Below, piece after piece: positions 51,949 to 63,371 of a DNA stretch of 64,000 nucleotides; the stretch's first letter is position 1; the number at the start of each line of letters is the position of its first letter. A model generated the notes under the pieces. It saw only the letters and a program-made list of their open reading frames with translations, was not told the origin of the DNA and made no database searches. Origin of the DNA: Martinezella hainanensis. GTDB taxonomy: Bacteria; Pseudomonadota; Alphaproteobacteria; Rhizobiales; Rhizobiaceae. The DNA lies in assembly GCF_900094555.1 (NCBI RefSeq), contig NZ_FMAC01000001.1, forward strand, positions 930,001 through 994,000, written 5' to 3'. The position numbers and the translations under genes are program-made.

Positions 51949-52268
51949 GGCTTTGGCTCCAAATTTCTTGCCCTTGGCACAGCAAATGCTTGCCAATTAA
52001 AAAGACATGACAGGGATAATGATGAAAAGGAGTTAAAACCTGATTAACTACGAATATTTACCCTGTTTATTCAGGAATTATACTTTATTTTATATATTAG
52101 AGAACGTTGATTTTTAAATAAAGAGAATGGGATACGACTATCTGCTTCCTTCATTTCATCGCAAAAGCGCTGTGTCTGGGCATGAACCGAAGCACGGCTC
52201 TCTAAACCAATTGGCAAGAATCGAACCATTACAGTACTTCAGCCGGGAGATAACTCAGGAGGAAGTCG
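51949..52268. other. 320-bp divergent region between the second Omp gene and the SH3 gene
   Basis: It is strongly AT-rich in 52070-52130 and holds the CtrA-like box at 52033-52048. It likely carries promoters for both genes. No ORF is present. Confidence 0.55.
52033..52048. promoter_or_regulatory. CtrA-type box TTAA-N7-TTAAC
   Basis: TTAAAACCTGATTAAC fits the CtrA consensus exactly, with seven bases between TTAA repeats. It is 85 bp upstream of the second Omp gene start and 220 bp upstream of the SH3 gene. Confidence 0.55.
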
Positions 52269-52829
52269 TTGACTTACCGTCGAACAATATTGGCCGGCCT
52301 GGGCCTTGCTCTTATCTTCCTGAGCTCCACCGCCCTGGCAGGCGCGATGCCTGTCAAACCGGTAGCCGCCACGGCCACTGCGTGGAACAAGGGGCGCGAG
52401 ACGGGCTTGCCGATCCCCCGTTATGTTTCGCTCCGAGCCCAAAAGGCGCGCATGCGCGTCGGGCCGTCGACGATCTATGCCACGAAATGGATCTATACAA
52501 AGCCGGGTCTTCCCTTGGAAATCATCGACGAATACGGCCATTGGCGACAGGTCCGCGATGATACCGGAGTGACCGGCTGGATGCACAGCGCCTTGCTCTC
52601 TGGAACACGTACGGCCGTAATCGCCCCCTGGCTGACGAAGAATGCCATGCTGCGCATCGACCCGAATCTCGCCGCCAGGGCAATCGCGGAACTGCAGCCG
52701 CGCGTGCTGGTTTCGCTGCAATCCTGCACTGGAACATGGTGCCGAGTTTCGGTCAGAGAGCATTCCGCCAAAGGCTATGTCAGGCAGGAAAAGCTTTGGG
52801 GCGCCTATCCTGGAGAAATGTTCCAGTAG
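52269..52829 (+). CDS. Secreted SH3-domain protein
   Basis: 186-residue periplasmic protein. The signal peptide is GLGLALIFLSSTALA. Two bacterial SH3 (SH3b) segments follow (LRAQKARMRVGPSTIYATKW; LRIDPNLAARAIAEL), usually linked to cell-wall binding. It starts with TTG at 52269, seven bases after AGGAGG, an excellent ribosome site. It ends at a terminator shared with glmM. Confidence 0.85.
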   Translation: MTYRRTILAGLGLALIFLSSTALAGAMPVKPVAATATAWNKGRETGLPIPRYVSLRAQKARMRVGPSTIYATKWIYTKPGLPLEIIDEYGHWRQVRDDTGVTGWMHSALLSGTRTAVIAPWLTKNAMLRIDPNLAARAIAELQPRVLVSLQSCTGTWCRVSVREHSAKGYVRQEKLWGAYPGEMFQ

Positions 52830-52856
52830 GCTGACCGTCATTCTTGAGCTGCAAAC

Positions 52857-52887
52857 ACTATAGCCGCCTCGATGAGGCGGCTATAGT
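52857..52887. terminator. Bidirectional terminator between the SH3 gene and glmM
   Basis: ACTATAGCCGCCTC and GAGGCGGCTATAGT form perfect 14-base arms with a three-base loop between the two convergent genes. Confidence 0.8.
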
Positions 52888-52916
52888 ATTATTCCAGAAT
52901 TACTTCTTTCGTTTGG

Positions 52917-54269
52917 TCAGGCAGCCGAACGCACGCTCGAAATCACGTCGATCAACCCGCCGACAATACGCTCGATCTGACCACGATCGTCGCCTTCCGC
53001 CATGACGCGGATCAAAGGCTCGGTGCCGGATGGGCGGATCACCAGGCGACCGTTACGGGAAAGCTCGCTTTCTGCATCTGCAATTGCCTGTCGCACCTGA
53101 ATGTCCTCCAGCGGCTTGCCGCCGGAAATACGGACATTGCGCAGCAACTGTGGCACCGGCTCGAAACGGCGACAGACTTCGCTGACCGGCTTGCCCGTAC
53201 GTTTCACCGCAGCAAGGATCTGCAGCGCAGCAACGAGACCGTCGCCCGTCGTGCCATAGTCGGACAATACGATGTGACCGGACTGCTCGCCGCCGACATT
53301 GTAATCATGCTGGCGCATATGCTCGACGACGTACCGATCGCCGACGGCCGTACGCGCAAGCGACATGCCACGATCATCCAGGAAGCGCTCCAGGCCGAGA
53401 TTTGACATGACCGTCGCAACGATACCGTTGCCGCGCAACGTCTGGCTATCGGCCCAGCTTTCGGCAATGACGGCCATGAGCTGGTCGCCATCGATGATCG
53501 TGCCGGTTTCATCCACGATGATGACGCGGTCGGCATCCCCGTCCAGTGCAATGCCGATATCGGCGCGCACTTCGTCCACCTTCTTCTGCAGGGCGATAGG
53601 GCTGGTGGAGCCGCAATTCAGATTGATATTCGTGCCGTTCGGTTCGTTGCCGATGGTCACAACATCAGCGCCAAGCTCCCAAAGAGCTGCTGGGGCGACC
53701 TTGTAGGCAGCGCCATTGGCGCAATCGATGGCGATCCGCAGTCCCTGCAGCGTCACGTCGCGCGGCAACGTGCGCTTGGCATGCTCGATATAGCGGTCAT
53801 GCACGCCGTCGATACGCTTGGCGCGGCCGATATTCTCAGACTTGGCAAGATGCTCCGACATGTCCTTGTCGAGCATGTCCTCGATCTTCATTTCCAGATC
53901 GTCGGAGAGCTTGTAGCCATCCGGGCCGAAAAGCTTGATGCCGTTGTCTTCATAAGGGTTATGCGAGGCCGAAATCATGACACCGATATCGGCGCGCAGC
54001 GAGCGCGTCAGCATGGCGACAGCAGGCGTCGGGATCGGGCCGAGAACGAAGGCATCGACACCGGCCGCGGTGAAGCCCGCCACCATGGCATTTTCCAGCA
54101 TATAGCCGGAAAGGCGCGTGTCCTTGCCGATGACGACACGATGGCGATGACTGCCTCGATGGAAGATCGTGCCGGCAGCGATACCTACGCGCATGGCAAG
54201 ATCCGGCGTCATCGGATAGATGTTGGATTGACCGCGAATTCCGTCAGTTCCGAAATAACGACGTTTCAT
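52917..54269 (-). CDS. glmM: Phosphoglucosamine mutase
   Basis: 450-residue cytoplasmic enzyme converting glucosamine-6-phosphate to glucosamine-1-phosphate for peptidoglycan and LPS. The phosphoserine loop is [14 protein letters not shown], the metal loop is [12 protein letters not shown], and the C-terminal [14 protein letters not shown] binds phosphate. The ATG at 54269 follows AGGAG and gives [13 protein letters not shown], the standard start; a longer frame exists. It is downstream of ftsH, as in other rhizobia. Confidence 0.96.
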   Translation of the reverse strand: MKRRYFGTDGIRGQSNIYPMTPDLAMRVGIAAGTIFHRGSHRHRVVIGKDTRLSGYMLENAMVAGFTAAGVDAFVLGPIPTPAVAMLTRSLRADIGVMISASHNPYEDNGIKLFGPDGYKLSDDLEMKIEDMLDKDMSEHLAKSENIGRAKRIDGVHDRYIEHAKRTLPRDVTLQGLRIAIDCANGAAYKVAPAALWELGADVVTIGNEPNGTNINLNCGSTSPIALQKKVDEVRADIGIALDGDADRVIIVDETGTIIDGDQLMAVIAESWADSQTLRGNGIVATVMSNLGLERFLDDRGMSLARTAVGDRYVVEHMRQHDYNVGGEQSGHIVLSDYGTTGDGLVAALQILAAVKRTGKPVSEVCRRFEPVPQLLRNVRISGGKPLEDIQVRQAIADAESELSRNGRLVIRPSGTEPLIRVMAEGDDRGQIERIVGGLIDVISSVRSAA

Positions 54270-54642
54270 ATGCACTCCTGTCGTTGCCGCATCCTCACTG
54301 GGACTGCAGCGGCATCGATATCGCCGCTCCAAGGCAAGCGACACTGCAAACATCGATGCTTGTGGCTCATGCCACAGATTGTAAAACTCGGCACTTAAAT
54401 TACCGAGAACGCCTATTACAACGCGTTACCATTAATAAGCACTAAAAAACTGCACCAGGTCGAGACCGACAATAGTCCAATTCACAGCCTACTGCGTTCG
54501 CATTACTTTGCCCGACCCGGCGGTTGCCATAGGCGCCGGTCAACATCAGAAGAGTTACCGCCTTCTGCCATCTCCTAAGCAAAAGGCCAGCCACCTGGAA
54601 CAGGTGGCTGGCCTCTCAACCAATATTGAATACCTTGAGCCC
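54270..54642. other. 373-bp gap between ftsH and glmM
   Basis: It contains the ftsH terminator (54585-54613) and, toward glmM, a region that should carry the glmM promoter. An in-frame extension of glmM reaches to 54353 but has no support. No other gene is apparent. Confidence 0.5.
54585..54613 (-). terminator. Rho-independent terminator after ftsH
   Basis: GGCCAGCCACCTG/CAGGTGGCTGGCC form a 13-base perfect stem with a three-base loop (the minus strand then reads TTTTGC). It lies 30 bases past the ftsH stop. Confidence 0.85.
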
Positions 54643-56586
<1,944 letters not shown>

Positions 56587-56702
56587 CGAACTCCCCAGCA
56601 CTGAAACTTCCGCCGCTTAAGCGACGGCATTACTTGATCCCTAACATAGGGTTGCGCCAAGCCGTTGCCAAGGCAAACCGCATTACCGCATGTTTTTTCC
56701 GT

Positions 56703-58028
56703 CTATAGGACCGAAAGCGGCAGCCGCCTATAGGCTTCGCGTCCAAAAGCGACCGATAGGTGATCGGCAAATGTGAGATCGAATCGTGTCAAAAAGCGGT
56801 CGAAGGGCGCAAGATGGGGCCGAAGCGCAACCTTTGTCGTCCCTGCCCCATCTTGCGCCACAACCAATGGCATCGCTGCCCGGGCGCGCTGCACCACACC
56901 TTTTGGCAGAGTCTGTGGAAAAATCGCCGCATTTTCCGTTCCGCAGGCACTGATGCAGACGGCCGTCGGGCCGGAATTCTCTATTTCAAAGCGGCCATCC
57001 CAATTGCCTTTCTCGCCAGGAGAAACGGAAATTGGAGTGATGTTGCGGCTTTCTCGCATAAGGTAGAGCGCATTGCGGCGCAGGTCGAAGACCACTCCTC
57101 CGGCCGTACGCCGGCCCGGATTCGCCCCGTTCACAAATTCGAGAACGCGTTCCATCTGCGCTCGGCCCGGCGCATAGGGTCTGCCGCCGAAGGCGGCGGC
57201 TAGATAAGACAGGGCATAGGCAACGACCGCCTCATTGGCCGAGAGAGCGGATCGATCTATGACGCAGAGCGCATTCGCGTGGATTGCGACATGCGCGTCC
57301 AGCCATGCGGCCGCTCGCCTGGAAAGTGCGGCACGATCGGCGGCACCATCTGCCGGCGGTTCGGTCGCCGGCTCGCTCGCAAGATTCATGCGCGTGCGTA
57401 CGCGCTCGTACTTCATGTCTTCGTTGCTCGGGTCATCGAGCCAGGAAACGCCATGCACCGCGAGAAAGGCCCTGATATCCGCCCGCCGACAGGCGAGAAA
57501 CGGCCTCACGATCCAGATCCGCCCGTCAAACAACACCGCGTCGGCAATACCTGTGCCGTGGCCGTCCTGCCCACGGCGCGCGCTGCGCATGGCCATCGTC
57601 TCATGCTGATCATCGAGCGTATGAGCTGTCACGATCACATCGGCTGAGATGTCGGAGGCTAGGTCCGCAAGCAATGCGTAGCGCGCCTCGCGCGCTGCAG
57701 CCATGATGCCGGTCTCGGGCTTTTCCCCCTCCCAGCGTCGAACAAAATGGGAAATTCCGCGCGAAGCGCAGAGTGCGGCGACCTCCAGCGCTTCGTCCGC
57801 TGCCGCAGCGCGCAATCCATGATCGATGGTTGCCGCGGTAAGGGTAATATCTTCGTGAGGATGAGATTTCAGCCGCTCGGCAAGGGCGATCAAAAGCCCG
57901 GTGGAATCGCTGCCGCCCGAAACGGCGACCAGAATATGAGCAGGCTTCGAGAGAGAATGCAGAAATTCGCTTAAGGCGCGTTCAGGCATGAGAGCTGTGG
58001 CACCGCCGGTCACAGCGTCACTCGACAT
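56703..58028 (-). CDS. tilS: tRNA(Ile)-lysidine synthase
   Basis: 441-residue enzyme that changes C34 of tRNA-Ile2 to lysidine. The PP-loop is VAVSGGSDSTGLLIAL and is followed by HTLDDQHETMAMR, typical of TilS. A C-terminal domain of about 150 residues follows. It sits between cpoB and ftsH, six bases after cpoB's start-side partner in transcript order, so it is part of the tol-tilS-ftsH block. Confidence 0.94.
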   Translation of the reverse strand: MSSDAVTGGATALMPERALSEFLHSLSKPAHILVAVSGGSDSTGLLIALAERLKSHPHEDITLTAATIDHGLRAAAADEALEVAALCASRGISHFVRRWEGEKPETGIMAAAREARYALLADLASDISADVIVTAHTLDDQHETMAMRSARRGQDGHGTGIADAVLFDGRIWIVRPFLACRRADIRAFLAVHGVSWLDDPSNEDMKYERVRTRMNLASEPATEPPADGAADRAALSRRAAAWLDAHVAIHANALCVIDRSALSANEAVVAYALSYLAAAFGGRPYAPGRAQMERVLEFVNGANPGRRTAGGVVFDLRRNALYLMRESRNITPISVSPGEKGNWDGRFEIENSGPTAVCISACGTENAAIFPQTLPKGVVQRARAAMPLVVAQDGAGTTKVALRPHLAPFDRFLTRFDLTFADHLSVAFGREAYRRLPLSVL

Positions 58029-58033
58029 GGCAA

Positions 58034-59053
58034 TCAGCAGGCAAGCCGCTTCTCTTCGCTGGCAACCTTGCCAGTCACCGCCTTGGAGGCCTTCGGATAA
58101 CGCTTGCCCACCTCGCGAAGCGTGGCGCAGGCCGTATCCTTGTTGTCGAGTGCCGCAAGCGACATGCCGAGCTTCAGGAGCATCTCGGGCGCCTTTTCTG
58201 ACGTGCTATATTTCTGATGCGCATTCAGAAAAGTCTTGGCGGCCTCATTATACTTGCCTTGCGAATAAAGCGCTTCGCCGAGCCAAAAATTCGCGTCCGC
58301 AGCCCGCGAACTGCTCGGATAGCTGTCGAGATATTGGCGGAACTCCTGTTCGGCGACGCTATAGTCGCCGGACAGGACGTGGCCATAAGCCGCCCTATAT
58401 TGATCGTTCTCGCTGCCGAGCGAAGCCGTCTGCGTGCCGGAACCAGCACTTGGCGGCGCACCCGAACCATTGTTGGCCCCCGTTATCGAGGAACCGATCT
58501 GGCCGCCGCTCTGGTCGAACTGGATCGAGCCAAGCTCGCTCGGCGGTTTGCCCGAGCCGCCGCCGCGCGGTGAAGCGCCATTGCCATTCTGCGAATCGGT
58601 GATAACGCCGGCAACATCGTCCTGCTGACCGCCGCTGCTCTGCGCGGGTACATCGGCTTCGCTCTTCTTCATCGTGCCGCCGGCTGCCGGCGCAGCAGCA
58701 CCGCCGCCACCGCGCTTTTCAAGCTGCTGGAAGCGGAATTCGTTGTCTTCCTGCGCCTTGCGGATCGTCTCCTGCATCTGAAGCAGCTGATAGCTCATTT
58801 CCTCGACGCGGCCGTTCAGCTGGCGCATCTGGTCTTCAAGCTGCTGCAGGCGTACTTCGGCATCGCTGTTTTGAACGTTGATGACCGGCGCCTGGCCGTA
58901 TTGCGCTTGTCTTTGAGAATTGCCGGAAGTCGATTGCGCGGAGGCATCGCGGCCTCCGAGATGGATTCCAAACAATGACAAGGCAGAAGCATCGCGCTCG
59001 CTGCCCACAACGGCAGCGAGACAAAGCATGCTCGCCACGACAAGTTTTCTCAT
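58034..59053 (-). CDS. cpoB: Cell division coordinator CpoB (YbgF), Tol-Pal associated
   Basis: 339-residue periplasmic protein. A signal peptide ends near DASA. A coiled-coil segment comes next (EVRLQQLEDQMRQLNGR; LLQMQETIRKAQEDNE), then a Gly/Ser/Ala-rich linker, then TPR repeats (YRAAYGHVLSGDYSVAEQEF, ANFWLGEALYSQGKYNEAA). It links Tol-Pal to peptidoglycan synthesis in other bacteria. Its stop lies five bases before tilS on the transcript. Confidence 0.92.
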   Translation of the reverse strand: MRKLVVASMLCLAAVVGSERDASALSLFGIHLGGRDASAQSTSGNSQRQAQYGQAPVINVQNSDAEVRLQQLEDQMRQLNGRVEEMSYQLLQMQETIRKAQEDNEFRFQQLEKRGGGGAAAPAAGGTMKKSEADVPAQSSGGQQDDVAGVITDSQNGNGASPRGGGSGKPPSELGSIQFDQSGGQIGSSITGANNGSGAPPSAGSGTQTASLGSENDQYRAAYGHVLSGDYSVAEQEFRQYLDSYPSSSRAADANFWLGEALYSQGKYNEAAKTFLNAHQKYSTSEKAPEMLLKLGMSLAALDNKDTACATLREVGKRYPKASKAVTGKVASEEKRLAC

Positions 59054-59162
59054 ATGGATCTTCCTGTCCTATTGATTCTTCGGGCCGGAGGGCTCGAACA
59101 GGAGATTTTTACAATTACTCTCAAAAAGCAACGGAGTTCGGCCAAAGTGTGGTCAAAAAAGT

Positions 59163-59186
59163 AAAGGCGGCCACGAGGCCGCCTTT
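59163..59186 (-). terminator. Hairpin after pal
   Basis: AAAGGCGGCC/GGCCGCCTTT arms with a four-base loop are followed on the minus strand by ACTTTTTTGACC. It lies 26 bases past the pal stop, so cpoB may have its own promoter. Confidence 0.75.
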
Positions 59187-59211
59187 TGCATTTCGATCAG
59201 TCTTTCGACTA

Positions 59212-59745
59212 TCAGGAACCGGCGCCGTTGAGCACGGTGACAGCGCGGCGGTTCTGCGACCAGCAGGACTCGTTGTCGCAGGTAGCGACCGGGCGTTCCT
59301 TGCCGTAGGAAATCGTCTTCATGCGGTTCGCGGGAACGCCGCGCGAAGCGAGGTAGCTTTTCGCTGCTGCAGCGCGGCGCGCGCCGAGAGCAAGGTTGTA
59401 CTCGCGAGTACCGGTCTCGTCGGCATGACCTTCGACCGTGATGGAATAGTTCGGATAGCGAGCGAGCCACTGGGCCTGACGATCGAGCGTCTGTGCTGCC
59501 TCGGAGCTGATGGAGGAACTGTCGACAACGAAGAAAACGCGGTCGCCGACATTGACCGTGAAGTCCTGCGGCGAGCCTGGAGTAGCATTGCCGGCACCGT
59601 TCAGGCCAAGACCGTTGGCATCGTTCGGCAGCCCCTTCTTGGAAGCGCAGCCAGCCAGAGAAAGGCCAACGAAAAGCGCGATCATGATCGGGTTGCGGGC
59701 GAGGTTTTGCATATGGCCAACGGCCGGGGTTGCGATGCGGCTCAT
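59212..59745 (-). CDS. pal: Peptidoglycan-associated lipoprotein Pal
   Basis: 177-residue outer-membrane lipoprotein that binds peptidoglycan and TolB. The lipobox is LSLAGC, giving a mature N-terminal cysteine at about residue 33. The C-terminal OmpA-like domain has TVEGHADETGTREYNLALG, the peptidoglycan-binding signature. The start at 59745 is preceded by GGAGAG. A second ATG (59712) is possible. CtrA-like half-sites lie upstream. Confidence 0.95.
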   Translation of the reverse strand: MSRIATPAVGHMQNLARNPIMIALFVGLSLAGCASKKGLPNDANGLGLNGAGNATPGSPQDFTVNVGDRVFFVVDSSSISSEAAQTLDRQAQWLARYPNYSITVEGHADETGTREYNLALGARRAAAAKSYLASRGVPANRMKTISYGKERPVATCDNESCWSQNRRAVTVLNGAGS

Positions 59746-59796
59746 AGCCGGTCTCTCCTTAAGTCTCTATCAGGGTTGCCAGACTGTAACCGGGTT

Positions 59797-59829
59797 CGGT
59801 TAATCCGCTTCCAACAAGTATGGTTAATG
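59797..59829 (-). promoter_or_regulatory. Pair of CtrA-like half-sites upstream of pal
   Basis: On the minus strand CATTAACCAT (59829-59820) is followed by GATTAACCG (59805-59797). The first contains the half-site TTAACCAT. They lie 52-84 bp before the pal start, a normal promoter distance. Assignment is by sequence only. Confidence 0.35.
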
Positions 59830-59897
59830 ATGTCCTAAAATTGTCGCCAAACGGTCCAGTCACAGGACTTTGCGGCGATAAAGTGGCAAGCCCTTCA

Positions 59898-61202
59898 TTA
59901 CTCGAGAAGCGGCGACCATGCGGGGTCCGAAGCGAAGCCCGGCGTCGGAATCTTCTGTTCGTTATAGCCGGTCAGGTCGATCGAATAGATTTGCGGTCCG
60001 CTCGCACCGGACGGCGCACGGAAGAACATGATGACGCGGCCGTTCGGCGCCCAGGTCGGCCCCTCACTGTAAGAGCCGGAGGTCAGGATCCGCTCGCCGG
60101 AACCGTCCGGCTTCATGACGCCGATGGAAAAATTGCCGCCGGCCCGCTTGGTGAAGGCGATCAGATCGCCGCGCGGCGACCAGACCGGCGTGGAGTAGGA
60201 GCCGTTACCGAACGAGATGCGACGCTGGTTTGAGCCGTCGGCATTCATCACATAAATCTGCGGCTGGCCACCGCGGTCGCTTTCGAAGGCAACCTGCGTA
60301 CCATCAGGCGAATAGGACGGCGAGGTGTCGATCGCAGCGGTCGAGGTCAGGCGCGTCGTGGTGCGCGAGCGCAGGTCCATCGTGTAGATATTGGCATTGC
60401 CTTCCTGCTGAAGGCTCATGATCACACGCTGCCCGTCCGGCGAGAAGCGCGGCGAGAAGGTCATGCCGGGGAAATTGCCGACCAGTTCGCGCTGGCCCGT
60501 CTGCAGCTGCAACAGGTAGACGCGCGGCTGCTGGTTGGCGAAGGACATGTAGGTCACTTCCTGCCGGTTGGGCGAGAAGCGCGGCGTCAGCACGAGGTCG
60601 CTGCCGTCGGTCAGCATGCGTACATTGGCGCCGTCCTGATCCATGATGCCGAGCTGCGTCTTGCGCGCCGTCTTCGGGCCGCTTTCCGCGACGAAGACGA
60701 CACGGGTATCGAAATAGCCCTTCTCGCCGGTGATCTTTTCATAGATCGCGTCTGCGATGATATGCGCGACGCGGCGCCAGTTGTCCGGCTGCGCATAGAA
60801 CTGCTGGCCGATCATCTGGCTGTTGCCGAACGTATCCCACAGGCGGAATTCGGCGCGAAGGCGGCCGCCTTCCTGGGTCACGCGGCCGGTCACCAGCGCT
60901 TGCGCATTGATCGACGTCCAGTCCTGGAACCGCGGGGTCGAGTCCGGATTGGTGATCTTCTCGATGAAGGCCTGCTTGTTGATCGGAGCGAACAATCCGG
61001 AGCGCTGCAGGTCGGCGGAGATCACGCTCGAAATCTGCGGACCGAGCGTATCGTTCGACAGAAGGTCGGTGATGGCGATCGGCATGGGCTGGACATTGCC
61101 CTTGTTGATGTTGAGCTCGACCACGGCATAGGCCGGGGTGGATGCCACAGCCATCAGGCCTGCTAGCACCAGCAGGAGACGGACGAGGGAGTTTCTGATC
61201 AT
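59898..61202 (-). CDS. tolB: Tol-Pal system beta-propeller protein TolB
   Basis: 434-residue periplasmic protein with a signal peptide ([18 protein letters not shown]). An N-terminal alpha/beta domain precedes a beta-propeller whose repeats look like [19 protein letters not shown] and [19 protein letters not shown]. It binds Pal. ATG 61202 was chosen because an AAAGG lies upstream; ATG 61223 adds seven residues that overlap the previous stop. Confidence 0.95.
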   Translation of the reverse strand: MIRNSLVRLLLVLAGLMAVASTPAYAVVELNINKGNVQPMPIAITDLLSNDTLGPQISSVISADLQRSGLFAPINKQAFIEKITNPDSTPRFQDWTSINAQALVTGRVTQEGGRLRAEFRLWDTFGNSQMIGQQFYAQPDNWRRVAHIIADAIYEKITGEKGYFDTRVVFVAESGPKTARKTQLGIMDQDGANVRMLTDGSDLVLTPRFSPNRQEVTYMSFANQQPRVYLLQLQTGQRELVGNFPGMTFSPRFSPDGQRVIMSLQQEGNANIYTMDLRSRTTTRLTSTAAIDTSPSYSPDGTQVAFESDRGGQPQIYVMNADGSNQRRISFGNGSYSTPVWSPRGDLIAFTKRAGGNFSIGVMKPDGSGERILTSGSYSEGPTWAPNGRVIMFFRAPSGASGPQIYSIDLTGYNEQKIPTPGFASDPAWSPLLE

Positions 61203-61222
61203 ATGTATCAAGCCTTTCAGCA

Positions 61223-61648
61223 TTAATTCGCTGGATCACTGGCATCGAAGTTAATCGTCACTTCTTTCCAGTCGTCATATTGATCTATTGGCAGGTTATT
61301 GAACGGAGCAGCCCGAAGCACGGCTCGCATCGCGGCAGCAGCCATGGCTTGCTGCGTTGCCTTGGGACCGCCGGTCACGGTAACCTTCGGCTCGCCCACG
61401 ATTTCTCCGCTTCGGCTGAGCCTGAGATGCACCCGGACGCGGACATCTCTCGCTCCCTCGAGCCCCGGAGGAAAGTTCCAATACTTCGCGACGTCCTCGC
61501 GGATGTGGTCCCCAGTCGAATTTCCAGGCTGCTGCTTAACGCTTGCAGCCTGCACCGACACGGAACCAGCCAACATCATCCCTAGGGCAAGAAGCAAGCT
61601 CATGCCGATACGGGGACAGTGGTTCGTCAAAAGCCGCGCTCCCCGCAT
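61223..61648 (-). CDS. Free TolA C-terminal-domain paralog, secreted
   Basis: 141-residue periplasmic protein with a signal peptide ([20 protein letters not shown] region). The mature part aligns closely with the C-terminal domain of the TolA encoded just upstream: [17 protein letters not shown] against KYWNLPPGLEGAGDVRI, and [13 protein letters not shown] against SAAVRAVLRAQSE. It lacks a membrane anchor and the long linker. The ATG overlaps the tolA stop by one base (TGATG); GTG 61651 is also possible. It probably acts in the periplasm with TolB or colicin-type ligands, but the role is unknown. Confidence 0.85.
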   Translation of the reverse strand: MRGARLLTNHCPRIGMSLLLALGMMLAGSVSVQAASVKQQPGNSTGDHIREDVAKYWNFPPGLEGARDVRVRVHLRLSRSGEIVGEPKVTVTGGPKATQQAMAAAAMRAVLRAAPFNNLPIDQYDDWKEVTINFDASDPAN

Positions 61649-62874
61649 CACATCCCCAGATCCGCTGCACTGAAATTGACGACGACTTCCTGCCAGTCCT
61701 CATATTTGTCCGCCGGAAGAATCGTCATGAACTCCGATTGCGCCCGAAGGACCGCGCGTACAGCGGCGGACTGCATGGCACCTTGTGTCGAAGCCGGTCC
61801 ACCGTTCGTCGTCGCTTCCGGCTGACCGACGATCTGCCCGGACTTGTCGAGCTTGAAGTGCACCTTGATTCGCACGTCGCCGGCGCCTTCAAGACCGGGC
61901 GGGAGATTCCAGTACTTCTGGATCAGATCACGCAAACCGTCCTGCTGGCTCTGGCTGAGCTTGCCGGCACCGAGCGACTTCATCCCACCACGCGAGGCGA
62001 CCTGCGTGTCGGCGCCGGCAGAGGCCTGCTGGGACGAACGCTTCGCGCCGCCCTTCGACGAGGTGTTGTTTAGAAGGTCGTTGATCTGATCGGCAAGACC
62101 ATCGTCGAGGCCCTTGCTAGAGGCCTTTGGAGTCTGACGCTTCTTGTCGGCATCCTTCTTGCCGTCATCGGCCGAGGTGGTCTTGCTCGTGCTCTGCGTC
62201 GTCGTCTTGTCGGTCGGCTTGGCGTCTGCCACCTTCATATCCGGCTTCGGCGTCGGCTTGGTCTCGGGCTTCTGTTCGACGGCCTTCGGCGGCGTCGGCT
62301 GCGGCTTCACATCCGGTACGGGAACATTGTTCGGCACCGGGATTTCGGCCTGCTCGGTCGGCTGCTGCGTGGGCGGCGGTGTCGGCGTTGCATCGGCCTT
62401 CGGCGTCGGCGGTGTGGGATCGGGCTTCGGCGTCGGCGTCACATCCGGCTTCTGCTGCGGAATGGCCGCCACTTCCTTGGGCGCAGCCTCCGTTTCCTTC
62501 TGCTCTATGGTCTTGACGTCGTTCGGCCGCGGATCATCCTGCGGAACCGGGGCATCCACCTTCTTCGGCGCCAATGCCGCGGTATCACTTTCCGGCCGCT
62601 GCGTGGGGATGACCGGATTTTTGATATCGACCTTGTTCTCGCCGACATTCTGGGCGTTAGCGACCTGGTCTTGCTTCGTCGTCTGCTTGCGCGAGACGTG
62701 GTCCGTCACCGGCGCCTTCTTCTCGCCCTGCTGCAACTGATCCGCCTGCACGATATCGACATCCATCGCCGTGCTTTCCGGCGTCTCCAAAGGCGCCGGC
62801 GCACTCAGTGTCACCATGGCGCCGATCAGCACCAGGATGTGAATGACAGCAGATGTAGCAATACTGCGCTTCAT
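61648..62874 (-). CDS. tolA: Cell envelope integrity protein TolA
   Basis: 408-residue inner-membrane protein that reaches across the periplasm. One N-terminal membrane anchor (SAVIHILVLIGAMVTLSA) is followed by a long, Pro/Lys/Thr-rich low-complexity linker (about residues 70-260) and a globular C-terminal domain (KYWNLPPGLEGAGDVRIKV). It is energised by TolQ-TolR. It starts ten bases after the tolR stop. Confidence 0.93.
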   Translation of the reverse strand: MKRSIATSAVIHILVLIGAMVTLSAPAPLETPESTAMDVDIVQADQLQQGEKKAPVTDHVSRKQTTKQDQVANAQNVGENKVDIKNPVIPTQRPESDTAALAPKKVDAPVPQDDPRPNDVKTIEQKETEAAPKEVAAIPQQKPDVTPTPKPDPTPPTPKADATPTPPPTQQPTEQAEIPVPNNVPVPDVKPQPTPPKAVEQKPETKPTPKPDMKVADAKPTDKTTTQSTSKTTSADDGKKDADKKRQTPKASSKGLDDGLADQINDLLNNTSSKGGAKRSSQQASAGADTQVASRGGMKSLGAGKLSQSQQDGLRDLIQKYWNLPPGLEGAGDVRIKVHFKLDKSGQIVGQPEATTNGGPASTQGAMQSAAVRAVLRAQSEFMTILPADKYEDWQEVVVNFSAADLGM

Positions 62875-62883
62875 GTCGGTTCG

Positions 62884-63345
62884 TCAGTGATCCGTTGTCT
62901 GCTGCTGCGTAACCAGACCGATATTCTTGTAACCGGCTTCCTGAATGCGCGACATGACGTCGGCGATGACGCCATAGGGTGCCTTGCCGTCGCCACGCAC
63001 GAAAATGCGTTCACTGTAGCCGGTGGTGGCGATCGCCTTCAGCTTGTCCGCGATTTCGGTGGTCTGAATTTGCGACTCGCCGATGAACACCTGGCCATCG
63101 GCCTTGATCGAAATGGTGATCGGCTGGGTCTGGGCGTTGAGCGCGCCTGCCTGCGTCTGCGGCAGGTCGATCGGAACGCCCGACGTCATCATCGGTGCCG
63201 CCACCATGAAGATGATGAGCAGCACGAGCATGACGTCGACGAGCGGCGTCACGTTAATATCGGCGATCGGGCCGCCACGGCCTCCGCCGCGACGACCGCC
63301 CCGGCGGCCACCGCCGCCACCCTTGCCTCCAACAGACATTGCCAT
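62884..63345 (-). CDS. tolR: Biopolymer transport protein TolR
   Basis: 153-residue ExbD/TolR protein. A glycine/arginine-rich tail of about 25 residues precedes NVTPLVDVMLVLLIIFMV, the single membrane helix with the proton-conducting aspartate. The periplasmic domain follows. It lies 26 bases after the tolQ stop. The Gly/Arg tail is longer than in E. coli TolR. Confidence 0.94.
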   Translation of the reverse strand: MAMSVGGKGGGGGRRGGRRGGGRGGPIADINVTPLVDVMLVLLIIFMVAAPMMTSGVPIDLPQTQAGALNAQTQPITISIKADGQVFIGESQIQTTEIADKLKAIATTGYSERIFVRGDGKAPYGVIADVMSRIQEAGYKNIGLVTQQQTTDH

Positions 63346-63371
63346 GTGAATACTCCGGTTCTGTCCGCGAC

